NCBI GenBank assembly: GCA_902771155.1
Contig: CACXVS010000006.1
Location: 1-64,000, forward strand
DNA from: an uncultured Prevotellaceae bacterium
GTDB lineage: Bacteria; Bacteroidota; Bacteroidia; Bacteroidales; Bacteroidaceae
DNA: 64,000 nucleotides
Direction: 5' to 3'
The notes under the pieces are model-generated. The model was not told the origin of the DNA and searched no databases. It worked only from the letters and a program-made list of their open reading frames with translations. A program made the translations under genes and the position numbers. This document shows, piece by piece, positions 23,915-31,264 of the stretch (positions are counted from its first letter, which is position 1; every line of letters starts with the position of its first letter).

Positions 23915-25678
23915 ATGAATAAAATCATCCTCACAACCATAGCAATGCTATGTTTCGCGACTACTATGACAGGTCAGCCATCCAAAACCGTTCGTTTTAA
24001 AGTAATAGAGACCAGCGATGTTCACGGTTATTTCTTCCCTTACGACTTTATGGAGAAACGTCCCCTAAAAGGAACTCTCTCACGGGCTAATACATATATT
24101 AATAAGGAACGAGAGAAATACGGCAATGACCATTTCCTGCTCATCGACAATGGTGACATCCTTCAGGGCCAGCCCTGTGTATATTGGACGAACTATGTAA
24201 TGCCAGAGAACGAGAACTTGGCAGCACAGGTCATCAACTACATGCACTACGATGCAGAGACGGTAGGTAACCACGACATCGAACCGGGTCACAAAGTATA
24301 TGACAAGTGGATACGCGAGGTACGTTGTCCGCTGCTCGGTGCCAACATCGTCAATGCCGGCTCTGATGGTACGGCCAATCCTAAGAATATCTACAATGGT
24401 CTGCAACCTTACTCCATCCATTATATTGATGGTGTGAAGATTGCCATCATCGGCATGCTCACGCCCGCCATTCCCAACTGGCTCACTGAGAATGTCTGGA
24501 AAGGCATGGAATTTGAGGAGATGACCAGTTGTGCCAAGAAATGGGTCAAGTATATCAAAGAAGTAGAGCGCCCCGACCTCATCTTCGGTCTTTTCCACTC
24601 TGGTAAGGAAGGTGGCATCAAGACCGATGCCTACGAGGAAAACGCCACAGCTGCCGTTGCTCGCGAGGTGCCAGGCTTCGACATCATCTTCTTCGGCCAC
24701 GACCATCAAGTCCACAACGAGTGGGTTACCAATACCGAAGGTCAGCAAGTACTCATCATCGACCCATCTTGTTATGTTAAGAATGTGGCCGAGGCTGAGA
24801 TCGAACTCACCTTTAAGGATGGAACACTCTCCAAGAAAGATATCAAGGGGGAGATTGTCAGCGTACTTGATGAGCAGATTGACGAACAGATGGTCAGCCA
24901 TTTCCAGAAGGATATAGACGCTGTGAAGACCTACGTGGACCGCAAGATCGGCTATTTCGAGAATTCCATCTACACACGTGACTGTTTCTTCGGCAATGCA
25001 GCCTTCACCGATCTCATCCACAACCTGCAGCTGCAAATTACTGGCGCCGATATCTCCATCACAGCTCCACTGTCGTTCAATGCTTCTATCAAGGCTGGTG
25101 ACATCACGGTGGGCGACATGTTCAAACTCTACCGCTTTGAAAACCTGCTGCTCGTACTCCGCATGACGGGTGAGGAAATACACAAACATCTGGAGATGAG
25201 CTACGACCTATGGACCAACCAGATGACATCGCCCGACGATCATATCATGCTCCTTAGGGATGATAAAAGCGAAGACCAGCAGCGTGCAGGATTCAAGAAC
25301 ATGACCTTCAATTTCGACTCTGCCTGCGGTATCGACTATGAGGTTGATGTCACCAAGCCCAACGGTGAGAAGGTTCACATTTTAGGTATGACCAACGGCG
25401 AACCCTTCGACGAGCACAAATGGTATAATGTGGCTATGAACAGCTATCGCGCTAATGGAGGCGGTGAACTGCTTACTATTGGTGCAGGCATTCCCAAAGA
25501 TTCACTTACCAGCCGTATCGTTTTCAGCAGCGAACTCGACCAGCGACACTATCTGATGGAAGAAATTGAGCGTCAAGGCTCGGTCAATCCCCAACCCAAC
25601 CATAACTGGCGTTTCGTACCCGACGAATGGGCCAAGCCTGCTCTCGAACGTGATCGAAAAATACTCTTCGGAAAATAA
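23915..25678 (+). CDS. UshA-type bifunctional metallophosphatase/5'-nucleotidase
   Basis: 587 residues with a signal peptide (MNKIILTTIAMLCFATTMTG). The metallophosphatase domain shows TSDVHGY, LLIDNGDILQG, VGNHDIEPG, LFHSGKEGG and FFGHDHQVHN, the ligands of the two-metal site. The C-terminal 5'-nucleotidase domain follows (NAAFTDLIHNLQLQI, APLSFNASI, YRFENLLLVLRMTGEEI). A periplasmic enzyme that dephosphorylates nucleotides or cyclic nucleotides for salvage. The stop overlaps the Nudix ATG by one base, so this is a coupled pair of nucleotide-degrading enzymes. Confidence 0.92.
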   Translation: MNKIILTTIAMLCFATTMTGQPSKTVRFKVIETSDVHGYFFPYDFMEKRPLKGTLSRANTYINKEREKYGNDHFLLIDNGDILQGQPCVYWTNYVMPENENLAAQVINYMHYDAETVGNHDIEPGHKVYDKWIREVRCPLLGANIVNAGSDGTANPKNIYNGLQPYSIHYIDGVKIAIIGMLTPAIPNWLTENVWKGMEFEEMTSCAKKWVKYIKEVERPDLIFGLFHSGKEGGIKTDAYEENATAAVAREVPGFDIIFFGHDHQVHNEWVTNTEGQQVLIIDPSCYVKNVAEAEIELTFKDGTLSKKDIKGEIVSVLDEQIDEQMVSHFQKDIDAVKTYVDRKIGYFENSIYTRDCFFGNAAFTDLIHNLQLQITGADISITAPLSFNASIKAGDITVGDMFKLYRFENLLLVLRMTGEEIHKHLEMSYDLWTNQMTSPDDHIMLLRDDKSEDQQRAGFKNMTFNFDSACGIDYEVDVTKPNGEKVHILGMTNGEPFDEHKWYNVAMNSYRANGGGELLTIGAGIPKDSLTSRIVFSSELDQRHYLMEEIERQGSVNPQPNHNWRFVPDEWAKPALERDRKILFGK

Positions 25679-26448
25679 TGAAACAATACTACTACGTATT
25701 CTGCAAAGAAGACCTGCTGCTCGAGAAGACTCCCGACGGTGGTTATACTATTCCGCTTCAAGAAGAGCCTCCAACGGAGGTAAAGCCTTGGACGAATGTG
25801 ATGAACATCACCCCCATGGCCGACGGCACCCCCGTCAAGACCTACCGCATCGATGCCCCCGTCACCGGTGATTCCCGCTACGAGATGTGCGGTCTGCGCC
25901 AGAGCTACTACAAACTTGAGCGTCCACTCTATCTGAAAGGTGGCAAATGTCAGGAACTGCTCTATTGGGATCAGAATACCAAATACTGTGGTGTCTGTGG
26001 CGCCCCGATGCGCATGGATACCGACATCTCCAAGAAGTGCACCGAGTGCGGTAAGGAGATATGGCCTCAGCTGGCCACAGCCGTCATCGTACTCATCCAT
26101 AAGGGCGACGAAGTATTACTCGTGCGTGCCAAGAATTTCAAACGCGACTTCTTCGGCCTCGTGGCAGGCTTCGTCGAGACGGGCGAAACCCTCGAAGAAG
26201 CCGTAGCCCGCGAAGCTCTCGAAGAGACTGGCGTCACCATCACCAACATCCGTTATTTCGGCTCCCAGCCGTGGCCCTACCCCTGCGGCCTGATGGTAGG
26301 CTTCAATGCCGACTACGTCTCAGGCGACATCCACCTCCAAGCCAGCGAAATAGCAAAGGGAGGCTGGTTCCGTAAGGACAACCTCCCCAACATCCCCGAG
26401 CCTCTCTCCATCGCCAGAATGCTCCTCGACGCCTGGCTTAAGTCTTGA
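25678..26448 (+). CDS. nudC: NudC-type NAD+/NADH diphosphatase (Nudix)
   Basis: 256 residues. Zinc ribbon with Cys104, 107, 121 and 124, then the Nudix box GFVETGETLEEAVAREALEE, and SQPWPYPCGLMVGF, the SQPWPFPxS motif that marks the NADH diphosphatase/deNADding group. It hydrolyses NAD(H) to NMN(H) plus AMP and may remove NAD caps from RNA (family knowledge). Coupled by a 1-nt overlap to the secreted 5'-nucleotidase. Confidence 0.93.
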   Translation: MKQYYYVFCKEDLLLEKTPDGGYTIPLQEEPPTEVKPWTNVMNITPMADGTPVKTYRIDAPVTGDSRYEMCGLRQSYYKLERPLYLKGGKCQELLYWDQNTKYCGVCGAPMRMDTDISKKCTECGKEIWPQLATAVIVLIHKGDEVLLVRAKNFKRDFFGLVAGFVETGETLEEAVAREALEETGVTITNIRYFGSQPWPYPCGLMVGFNADYVSGDIHLQASEIAKGGWFRKDNLPNIPEPLSIARMLLDAWLKS

Positions 26449-26468
26449 TAAATAGTACTTTCCTTCGG

Positions 26469-26585
26469 TTATTGCTGGGCCTCACCGCGAACCATGTGAA
26501 AATCATCATCCATCGCTTTGATGAAAGGCTCCCAGTTGTCAAGATGCAGTTTGTACAACTTACCATCTAATGTTTTAAACCCCAT
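26469..26585 (-). CDS. 38-residue ORF, unknown
   Basis: ATG at 26585, stop at 26469. The peptide begins MGFKTLDGKLYKLHLDNW and is mixed, acidic in the middle and not hydrophobic. Codon use looks like coding sequence, but no promoter core or SD is visible and I recognise no family. It could be a genuine small protein or the surviving 3' end of a longer gene; this stretch is otherwise decayed. A second open stretch on the same strand (about 26727 down to the stop at 26619) ends in an acidic tail but has no start codon. Confidence 0.3.
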   Translation of the reverse strand: MGFKTLDGKLYKLHLDNWEPFIKAMDDDFHMVRGEAQQ

Positions 26586-26714
26586 GTTAATAACAGTTTT
26601 TGGGTGGTTTCGTTATAACTAGCTAGCATTTTCATCTTCTACCTCTTCTTCTGCTTCAACATCTTTATCTGCAACAACAATGCAAATGCATTTTGCATGT
26701 AAACCTATGTTTTT

Positions 26715-26895
26715 CGTCTTACGGCTTACAGATTACAGTTTTATAGAGAGCGATATACGGAACATGGCAAAAAGTGTGTTTTACACACTATAATATAATA
26801 CTATATATATAATATATATATTATATATATAGTAAATTTTGTACTCAATTATACGAGGGCATCTGAGAAAACTGTAAACTGTAAGCTGTAAGACG
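26715..26895. repeat. 181-bp inverted-repeat element (28-bp arms)
   Basis: The left arm (26715-26742) and right arm (26868-26895) are reverse complements at 26 of 28 positions; each is built of TTACAG/CTGTAA words. Between them lie the hairpin AGTGTGT-TTT-ACACACT (26773-26789) and a 34-bp perfect palindrome (26800-26833). No ORF lies inside. It resembles a MITE or a large folded RNA/DNA structure. Confidence 0.75.
26800..26833. repeat. 34-bp perfect A/T palindrome
   Basis: The sequence equals its own reverse complement over 34 bp, starting ACTATATATATAA and ending in the mirror ...TTATATATATAGT. It is likely to extrude a cruciform. It lies near the centre of the inverted-repeat element. Confidence 0.9.
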
Positions 26896-26974
26896 GATAT
26901 AAGACAAATTTTAATAGCGTGTCTTTTTTTGTGTCTTTTTTGCATTTTTATTTGCAAGGGTGATGAAATATTCG

Positions 26975-26982
26975 TACCTTTG
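26975..26982 (+). promoter_or_regulatory. promoter core (TACCTTTG) of the HU-like remnant
   Basis: TACCTTTG with TTTG at 26951-26954 (20-bp spacing), an apparently intact promoter. It would give a ~180-nt leader before the remnant's ATG at 27168. Confidence 0.75.
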
Positions 26983-27167
26983 CAGTGTCAAATGAAAGAT
27001 GTAGCGACAGCGGGTATTAAGGCAAAAAAATTGCGAGAATTAATTCTAGAAATTGCGCGCATTAATAGGAACAAGATTTTCACTTAATGGCCCTTCATAA
27101 CTGCTCTAAAAGGCGACAACGAGAGAACTAATAAAATTATTAACAAAAACTAAACTAGATTAAAATT

Positions 27168-27400
27168 ATGGCTATTAAAGTAACACCTCAATCCAGATCA
27201 CTTGTCTGGACGAAGAGGGCAACGTGCTGAAGCGTGTGACCTCGGGCGACAGCGGTGACATCGAGGACCCTGATCAGGAGAACCAGAATCAGGGCGGTGA
27301 GAACAACGGTCAGAGTGGCGGCTCAACCTCTGGTGATCAGGGTGGCAACCAGGGCGGTGGAGACCCAGACCCCGAGGAAGACGATCAGGGGAAGAATTGA
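27168..27400 (+). pseudogene. HU-like DNA-binding protein remnant (internal deletion, frameshift)
   Basis: ATG at 27168 opens MAIKVTPQ, which I recall as the start of Bacteroidales HU-like proteins. After 8 codons the reading frame is lost (TGA at 27228-27230). In the +2 frame from about 27191 the typical C-terminus follows: IQITCLDEEGNVLKRVTSGD, then a Gly/Asn/Gln/Asp-rich tail to the stop at 27398-27400. The whole HU fold in between is gone, so one out-of-frame deletion near 27190-27196 explains both ends. Promoter and leader remain. Family assignment is from memory. Confidence 0.7.
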
Positions 27401-27447
27401 GCCAAATTGAAAATGCAGGCCCCGATGCTGTAAAACCAAGAAGATGG

Positions 27448-28995
27448 TTAGAATGGTAAGGGGCCGTTGTCGGAGGGAGGGGGGATGACGGTACTGTCGC
27501 CAAAGGAATCGAAGCCGTCGGCTGGGGGATTGTCACCGCCGTTGAGTTTGGAGCCGACAATCTCGCCTCCAGTCGGGGTGCGATTGCCGAGGTTCTTGTC
27601 CTCGGGATTCTCGAAACGGGTAAACTCGCCCCGGAAGGAGAGCAGCACATCGCCCGTGGCACCCTTACGGTGCTTGGCTATGATAATCTGGGCCATGCCA
27701 CGAAGGTCGCGGCCGTTGTCGTCCTGATAGATGTGATAGTACTCGGGACGATGCACGAAGATGACCATATCAGCATCTTGCTCGATGGCACCCGACTCAC
27801 GAAGGTCACTCAGTTGGGGGCGCTTACCTTCAAGACCCTCTCGACTCTCGACACCACGATTCAACTGACTCAAGGCGAGAATGGGGATATCCAACTCCTT
27901 GGCCAATCCCTTGAGAGAGCGTGAAATGGTGGAAACCTCTTCTTGACGGGAGGAGAAACGCATGCCGTTGGCGTTCATCAGCTGAAGATAGTCGATCATG
28001 ATGAGTTTGACACCGTGCTCACGAACGAGGCGACGGGCCTTGGTGCGCAGTTCGAAGACAGACAGACCAGGTGTGTCATCAACATAAAGAGGAGCACCAA
28101 GCAGGGTGTTGATGCGCTTGTCGAGTCGTTCCCATTCATCGCGCTGCAACTGACCATTCAGAATCTTTGAGCCCTGAATCTCACAGGCATTCGAGATCAG
28201 ACGGTTTACCAACTGCACATTCGACATTTCAAGAGAGAAGAAGGCCATGGGAATCCTGAGGTCGGCAGCGATATTCTTAGCCATCGACAGGGCAAACGAG
28301 GTCTTACCCATGGCAGGGCGTCCGGCAATGATCACCAAGTCGGAAGCCTGCCAACCACTGGTAATATCGTCGAGTTTATGATAACCCGTAGAGACACCAG
28401 TGAGTCCGTCGGAGTTCTTGGCTGCATTCTGTATGGTCTTCACAGCCTGAGCAATCACTGGATCGATGGCCGTATAGTCTTTCTTCATGTTGCGCTGCGA
28501 GAGTTCGAAGAGTGATCCCTCGGCCTCCTGCATCAAATCCTCCACATCGATGGTCTCGTCGAACGCCTTGGTCTCAATGACACTTGCAAACGAGATGAGC
28601 TGGCGGGCCAGGGATTTCTGCGCGATGATATTGGCATGAAACTCGATATTGGCAGAAGAGGCCACGCGTGAACTGAGTTCTGCAACATAGGTTGGTCCCC
28701 CTACTTCATCGAGAGTGCCAAGTTTGGCAAGTTGTTCGGTCACTGTGAGCACATCGACGGGTTTCTCTGCCATGCTCAGGTCACGAATGGCTGTATAAAC
28801 CATCTGGTTACGAGGCTCGTAAAAACTCTCGGGGCGCAATATCTCACATACAACAGCATAGGCATCCTTGTCGATCATCAAGGCTCCAAGAACGGCCTTC
28901 TCCACCTCGATAGCCTGAGGCTGCAGATGACCATAAGTATTATCAACAGGCTGTTGTTTTCTCTGTCTTCGTTGGGTATTGTTTTGTTCTGGCAT
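27448..28995 (-). CDS. dnaB: replicative DNA helicase DnaB
   Basis: 515 residues. N-terminal DnaB domain (AIEVEKAVLGALMIDKDAYA), linker, then RecA-like motor with Walker A GRPAMGKT (225-232), MAFFSLEMSN, a Walker B region IMIDYLQLM, and SQLNRGVESR (arginine-finger region). The hexamer unwinds DNA at the fork and recruits DnaG. The C-terminal ~60 residues are low-complexity and Gly/Asn/Pro-rich. It starts 9 nt after the rarA stop, so it is probably transcribed from the rarA promoter. No intein. Confidence 0.97.
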   Translation of the reverse strand: MPEQNNTQRRQRKQQPVDNTYGHLQPQAIEVEKAVLGALMIDKDAYAVVCEILRPESFYEPRNQMVYTAIRDLSMAEKPVDVLTVTEQLAKLGTLDEVGGPTYVAELSSRVASSANIEFHANIIAQKSLARQLISFASVIETKAFDETIDVEDLMQEAEGSLFELSQRNMKKDYTAIDPVIAQAVKTIQNAAKNSDGLTGVSTGYHKLDDITSGWQASDLVIIAGRPAMGKTSFALSMAKNIAADLRIPMAFFSLEMSNVQLVNRLISNACEIQGSKILNGQLQRDEWERLDKRINTLLGAPLYVDDTPGLSVFELRTKARRLVREHGVKLIMIDYLQLMNANGMRFSSRQEEVSTISRSLKGLAKELDIPILALSQLNRGVESREGLEGKRPQLSDLRESGAIEQDADMVIFVHRPEYYHIYQDDNGRDLRGMAQIIIAKHRKGATGDVLLSFRGEFTRFENPEDKNLGNRTPTGGEIVGSKLNGGDNPPADGFDSFGDSTVIPPPSDNGPLPF

Positions 28996-29004
28996 ATTTA
29001 GTTT

Positions 29005-30285
29005 TTACTTTTTATCTTCATATCTGTCTCCCCAATAGTTTACCATCCGCTGATACATCTTTTCTTCAGACGGATTATGCTGTCCGTGCCATAGGCGCTC
29101 GTTGACCAGGGCATCAGGAAGATACTGCTGGGGTGTGAAATGACCTGGATAGTCATGAGGGTATTTGTAACCGTCATGATAGCCCAGATCCTTCATAAGT
29201 TGGGTGGGTGCATTACGGATAGGCAGTGGTACAGGCTGATTTCCAGTGCGTTGTACAAGCGACAAGGCTGCATCGACACCCAGGTAAGCACTGTTGCTCT
29301 TAGGTGAAGTTGCCAGATAGACGGTCGCTTCTGCAAGAGGGATGCGCCCTTCGGGCCAGCCGATTTTCATAACGGCATCGAAGGCTGCATTAGCCAGAAG
29401 CAAAGCATTGGGGTTGGCCAGTCCGATATCCTCAGCAGCACTGATGACCAAACGACGGGCAATGAATTGAGGATCTTCGCCACCCTCAATCATACGCGCC
29501 AGCCAATAAAGGGCTGCATCAGGATCAGAACCTCGGATGCTCTTGATAAAGGCTGAGATGATATCGTAATGCATCTCGCCATCCTTATCATAAGCCAACG
29601 GATTCTGCTGGAGGCGATCCTCGACTAATTCGTCTGTAATCACTACTTCACCCGATACTTCATATTCACAGACTAACTCTAATATATTCAAGAGCTTACG
29701 GGCATCACCACCGCTGTATCTAAGCATAGCACCGGTCTCCTTCAGCGTAATATGTTTCTCTTTTAGAATCGTATCCTGCGTAATGGCTCTCTCAAGCAGT
29801 TTGAGCAGATCGTCTTTTTCAAGAGACTTCAACACATAGAGCTGGCAACGGGATAGCAATGGTCTGATAACCTCGAACGAAGGATTCTCAGTGGTTGCAC
29901 CGATCAGGGTAACAATACCCTTCTCGACAGCACCCAACAGGGAGTCTTGCTGGGATTTGGAGAAGCGATGGATCTCGTCAATAAATAATATAGGTGACGC
30001 CTCGTTGAAGAAACGACCTTTCTGGGCTTTCTCTATCACGTCGCGAACATCCTTTACACCACTGGTGACAGCCGACAGTGTATAGAAAGGGGTCTCGAGT
30101 TTATGGGCAATAATCTGGGCCAAGGTGGTCTTGCCGACTCCTGGCGGTCCCCAAAGGATAAAAGAAGAAATACGCCCTGCGTCAATCATCTTGCGCAGGA
30201 CGGCCCCTTCACCTACCAGATGCTCTTGTCCGATATACTCATCTAAGGTGCGTGGACGAAGCCTTTCAGCCAGTGGTTGTGCCAT
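29005..30285 (-). CDS. rarA: replication-associated recombination protein RarA (MgsA)
   Basis: 426-residue AAA+ clamp-loader-like ATPase acting at stalled forks. Motifs: Walker A GPPGVGKT (46-53), Walker B ILFIDEIHRF, sensor IGATTENPSF, followed by the MgsA C-terminal helical tetramerisation domain. The start at 30285 (MAQPLAERLRPRTLDEYIG) was chosen because an in-frame upstream start at 30297 lies inside the promoter core (30295-30302). First gene of a rarA-dnaB operon, tying fork repair to the replicative helicase. Confidence 0.96.
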   Translation of the reverse strand: MAQPLAERLRPRTLDEYIGQEHLVGEGAVLRKMIDAGRISSFILWGPPGVGKTTLAQIIAHKLETPFYTLSAVTSGVKDVRDVIEKAQKGRFFNEASPILFIDEIHRFSKSQQDSLLGAVEKGIVTLIGATTENPSFEVIRPLLSRCQLYVLKSLEKDDLLKLLERAITQDTILKEKHITLKETGAMLRYSGGDARKLLNILELVCEYEVSGEVVITDELVEDRLQQNPLAYDKDGEMHYDIISAFIKSIRGSDPDAALYWLARMIEGGEDPQFIARRLVISAAEDIGLANPNALLLANAAFDAVMKIGWPEGRIPLAEATVYLATSPKSNSAYLGVDAALSLVQRTGNQPVPLPIRNAPTQLMKDLGYHDGYKYPHDYPGHFTPQQYLPDALVNERLWHGQHNPSEEKMYQRMVNYWGDRYEDKK

Positions 30286-30294
30286 ATTCGGCCA

Positions 30295-30302
30295 CAAAGT
30301 TA
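30295..30302 (-). promoter_or_regulatory. rarA promoter core (TAACTTTG), near-leaderless
   Basis: TAACTTTG on the minus strand with TTTG at 30322-30325 (19-bp spacing). The ATG starts 10 nt after the last base of the core, leaving a leader of a few nucleotides. Confidence 0.8.
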
Positions 30303-30365
30303 CGTTAAAATGCCAAAATTACAAAAATTATCGCCTAAAAACTTGCTAATAAAAAATAAAGTTTT

Positions 30366-30373
30366 TACATTTG
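30366..30373 (+). promoter_or_regulatory. promoter core (TACATTTG) for the acidic-tailed protein and hppA
   Basis: TACATTTG with TTG at 30343-30345 (20-bp spacing), 19 nt upstream of the ATG at 30393. Confidence 0.75.
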
Positions 30374-30392
30374 CAGAAAAAAACAAGAATAT

Positions 30393-31229
30393 ATGGCAAG
30401 AACAAAGCAACAACAACCTGAAAGCAACCCGTCGCTTTCAATCAAGTCGATCACGAAAAGTAGCGTTTGGGACATTCAAGAGAACGACGTTTTACGTATG
30501 TGGGAGGCAGCCACTAAAGATGCAGAAGTGAAGGAAAACGTACAGCATTATCTCGACATCTTTAAGAGTGCATTCCTGATAGAGGAGATTAAGGAGGATG
30601 TGCTATTGGTAAAGAAAAGCTATGAGAAACGCGGTTACAAAATAGCACAAATAAAGTTTGAGGAGGGGATGAAGTTCGCCTGGGCCATCAAGAAGCGCCC
30701 GATTATGCGAGTGACCGACCTGACCTACGAGAATATCCGTCACATCTCAGCAGTCAAACTCGTTGAGGTACTCGACCGTAACTTTGGTGGTGGATGGGAC
30801 TCCCTACCCCAGTCTATTCAGGACATCATCCTCAGCGGTTTCGACATATCCACAACAACATTGCCAAAAGACCGTCTGCACAAGAAAGGTGGTATGTACG
30901 AGAAGAAAATCGAGGACGGATTCGAAGTTCTCGAGGTTGAAAAAGGCGGTTGGGTGGAAGCTATCTTTGCCAAACTGAAGCCTGAGCAGGAAAAGATCAA
31001 GATGCACTTCAACGAGAAGAGCCGTGAAGACGGTGACGGAGATGCAGAAGGCGATGATGAAGACTACGATGTTGAGGACAACTACAGCTCGCACGACGAA
31101 GAGGAAAATGAGGTAGAGGATCCCAATGACGACGAGATCACTGAGGACAACTACTCGACCATGATGGACCTCGGCAGTGATGACCCTGACGACGAGGCGG
31201 CAAACATGATTGACTATGTAGAAGAATAA
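30393..31229 (+). CDS. conserved hypothetical protein with long acidic tail
   Basis: 278 residues, no signal peptide or membrane segment. Residues 1-215 are mixed and basic with helical stretches (VWDIQENDVLRMWEAATKDA, VKENVQHYLDIFKSAF) and a Gly-rich turn NFGGGWDSLPQ. From about residue 212 the protein is dominated by Asp/Glu (DGDGDAEGDDEDYDVED and similar) to the end, probably disordered. I do not recognise a family. It is 35 nt upstream of the membrane pyrophosphatase with no separate promoter core, so the two are probably co-transcribed. Acidic tails suggest binding to basic proteins, nucleic-acid mimicry or cations; this is speculation. Confidence 0.75.
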   Translation: MARTKQQQPESNPSLSIKSITKSSVWDIQENDVLRMWEAATKDAEVKENVQHYLDIFKSAFLIEEIKEDVLLVKKSYEKRGYKIAQIKFEEGMKFAWAIKKRPIMRVTDLTYENIRHISAVKLVEVLDRNFGGGWDSLPQSIQDIILSGFDISTTTLPKDRLHKKGGMYEKKIEDGFEVLEVEKGGWVEAIFAKLKPEQEKIKMHFNEKSREDGDGDAEGDDEDYDVEDNYSSHDEEENEVEDPNDDEITEDNYSTMMDLGSDDPDDEAANMIDYVEE

Positions 31230-31264
31230 ATATCAAAATAACCATTAACTAAAAACTCATTGAT

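Larger units (their letters stand above)
26586..26974. other. non-coding, repeat-rich region between nudC and the HU remnant
   Basis: No supported gene. It contains a large imperfect inverted repeat, a perfect 34-bp A/T palindrome, a 7-bp GTG/CAC hairpin, and at its right end T-rich sequence leading into the promoter at 26975. Confidence 0.6.

Noticed and set aside
24080..25189. A 369-codon open frame on the minus strand under the 5'-nucleotidase gene
   Set aside because: The plus-strand gene has complete metallophosphatase and nucleotidase motifs; the minus-strand frame has no family features and no promoter.
27198..27662. A minus-strand frame spanning the HU remnant and the dnaB 3' end
   Set aside because: It overlaps the dnaB coding end and the low-complexity tail of the HU remnant in antisense; no family signal.
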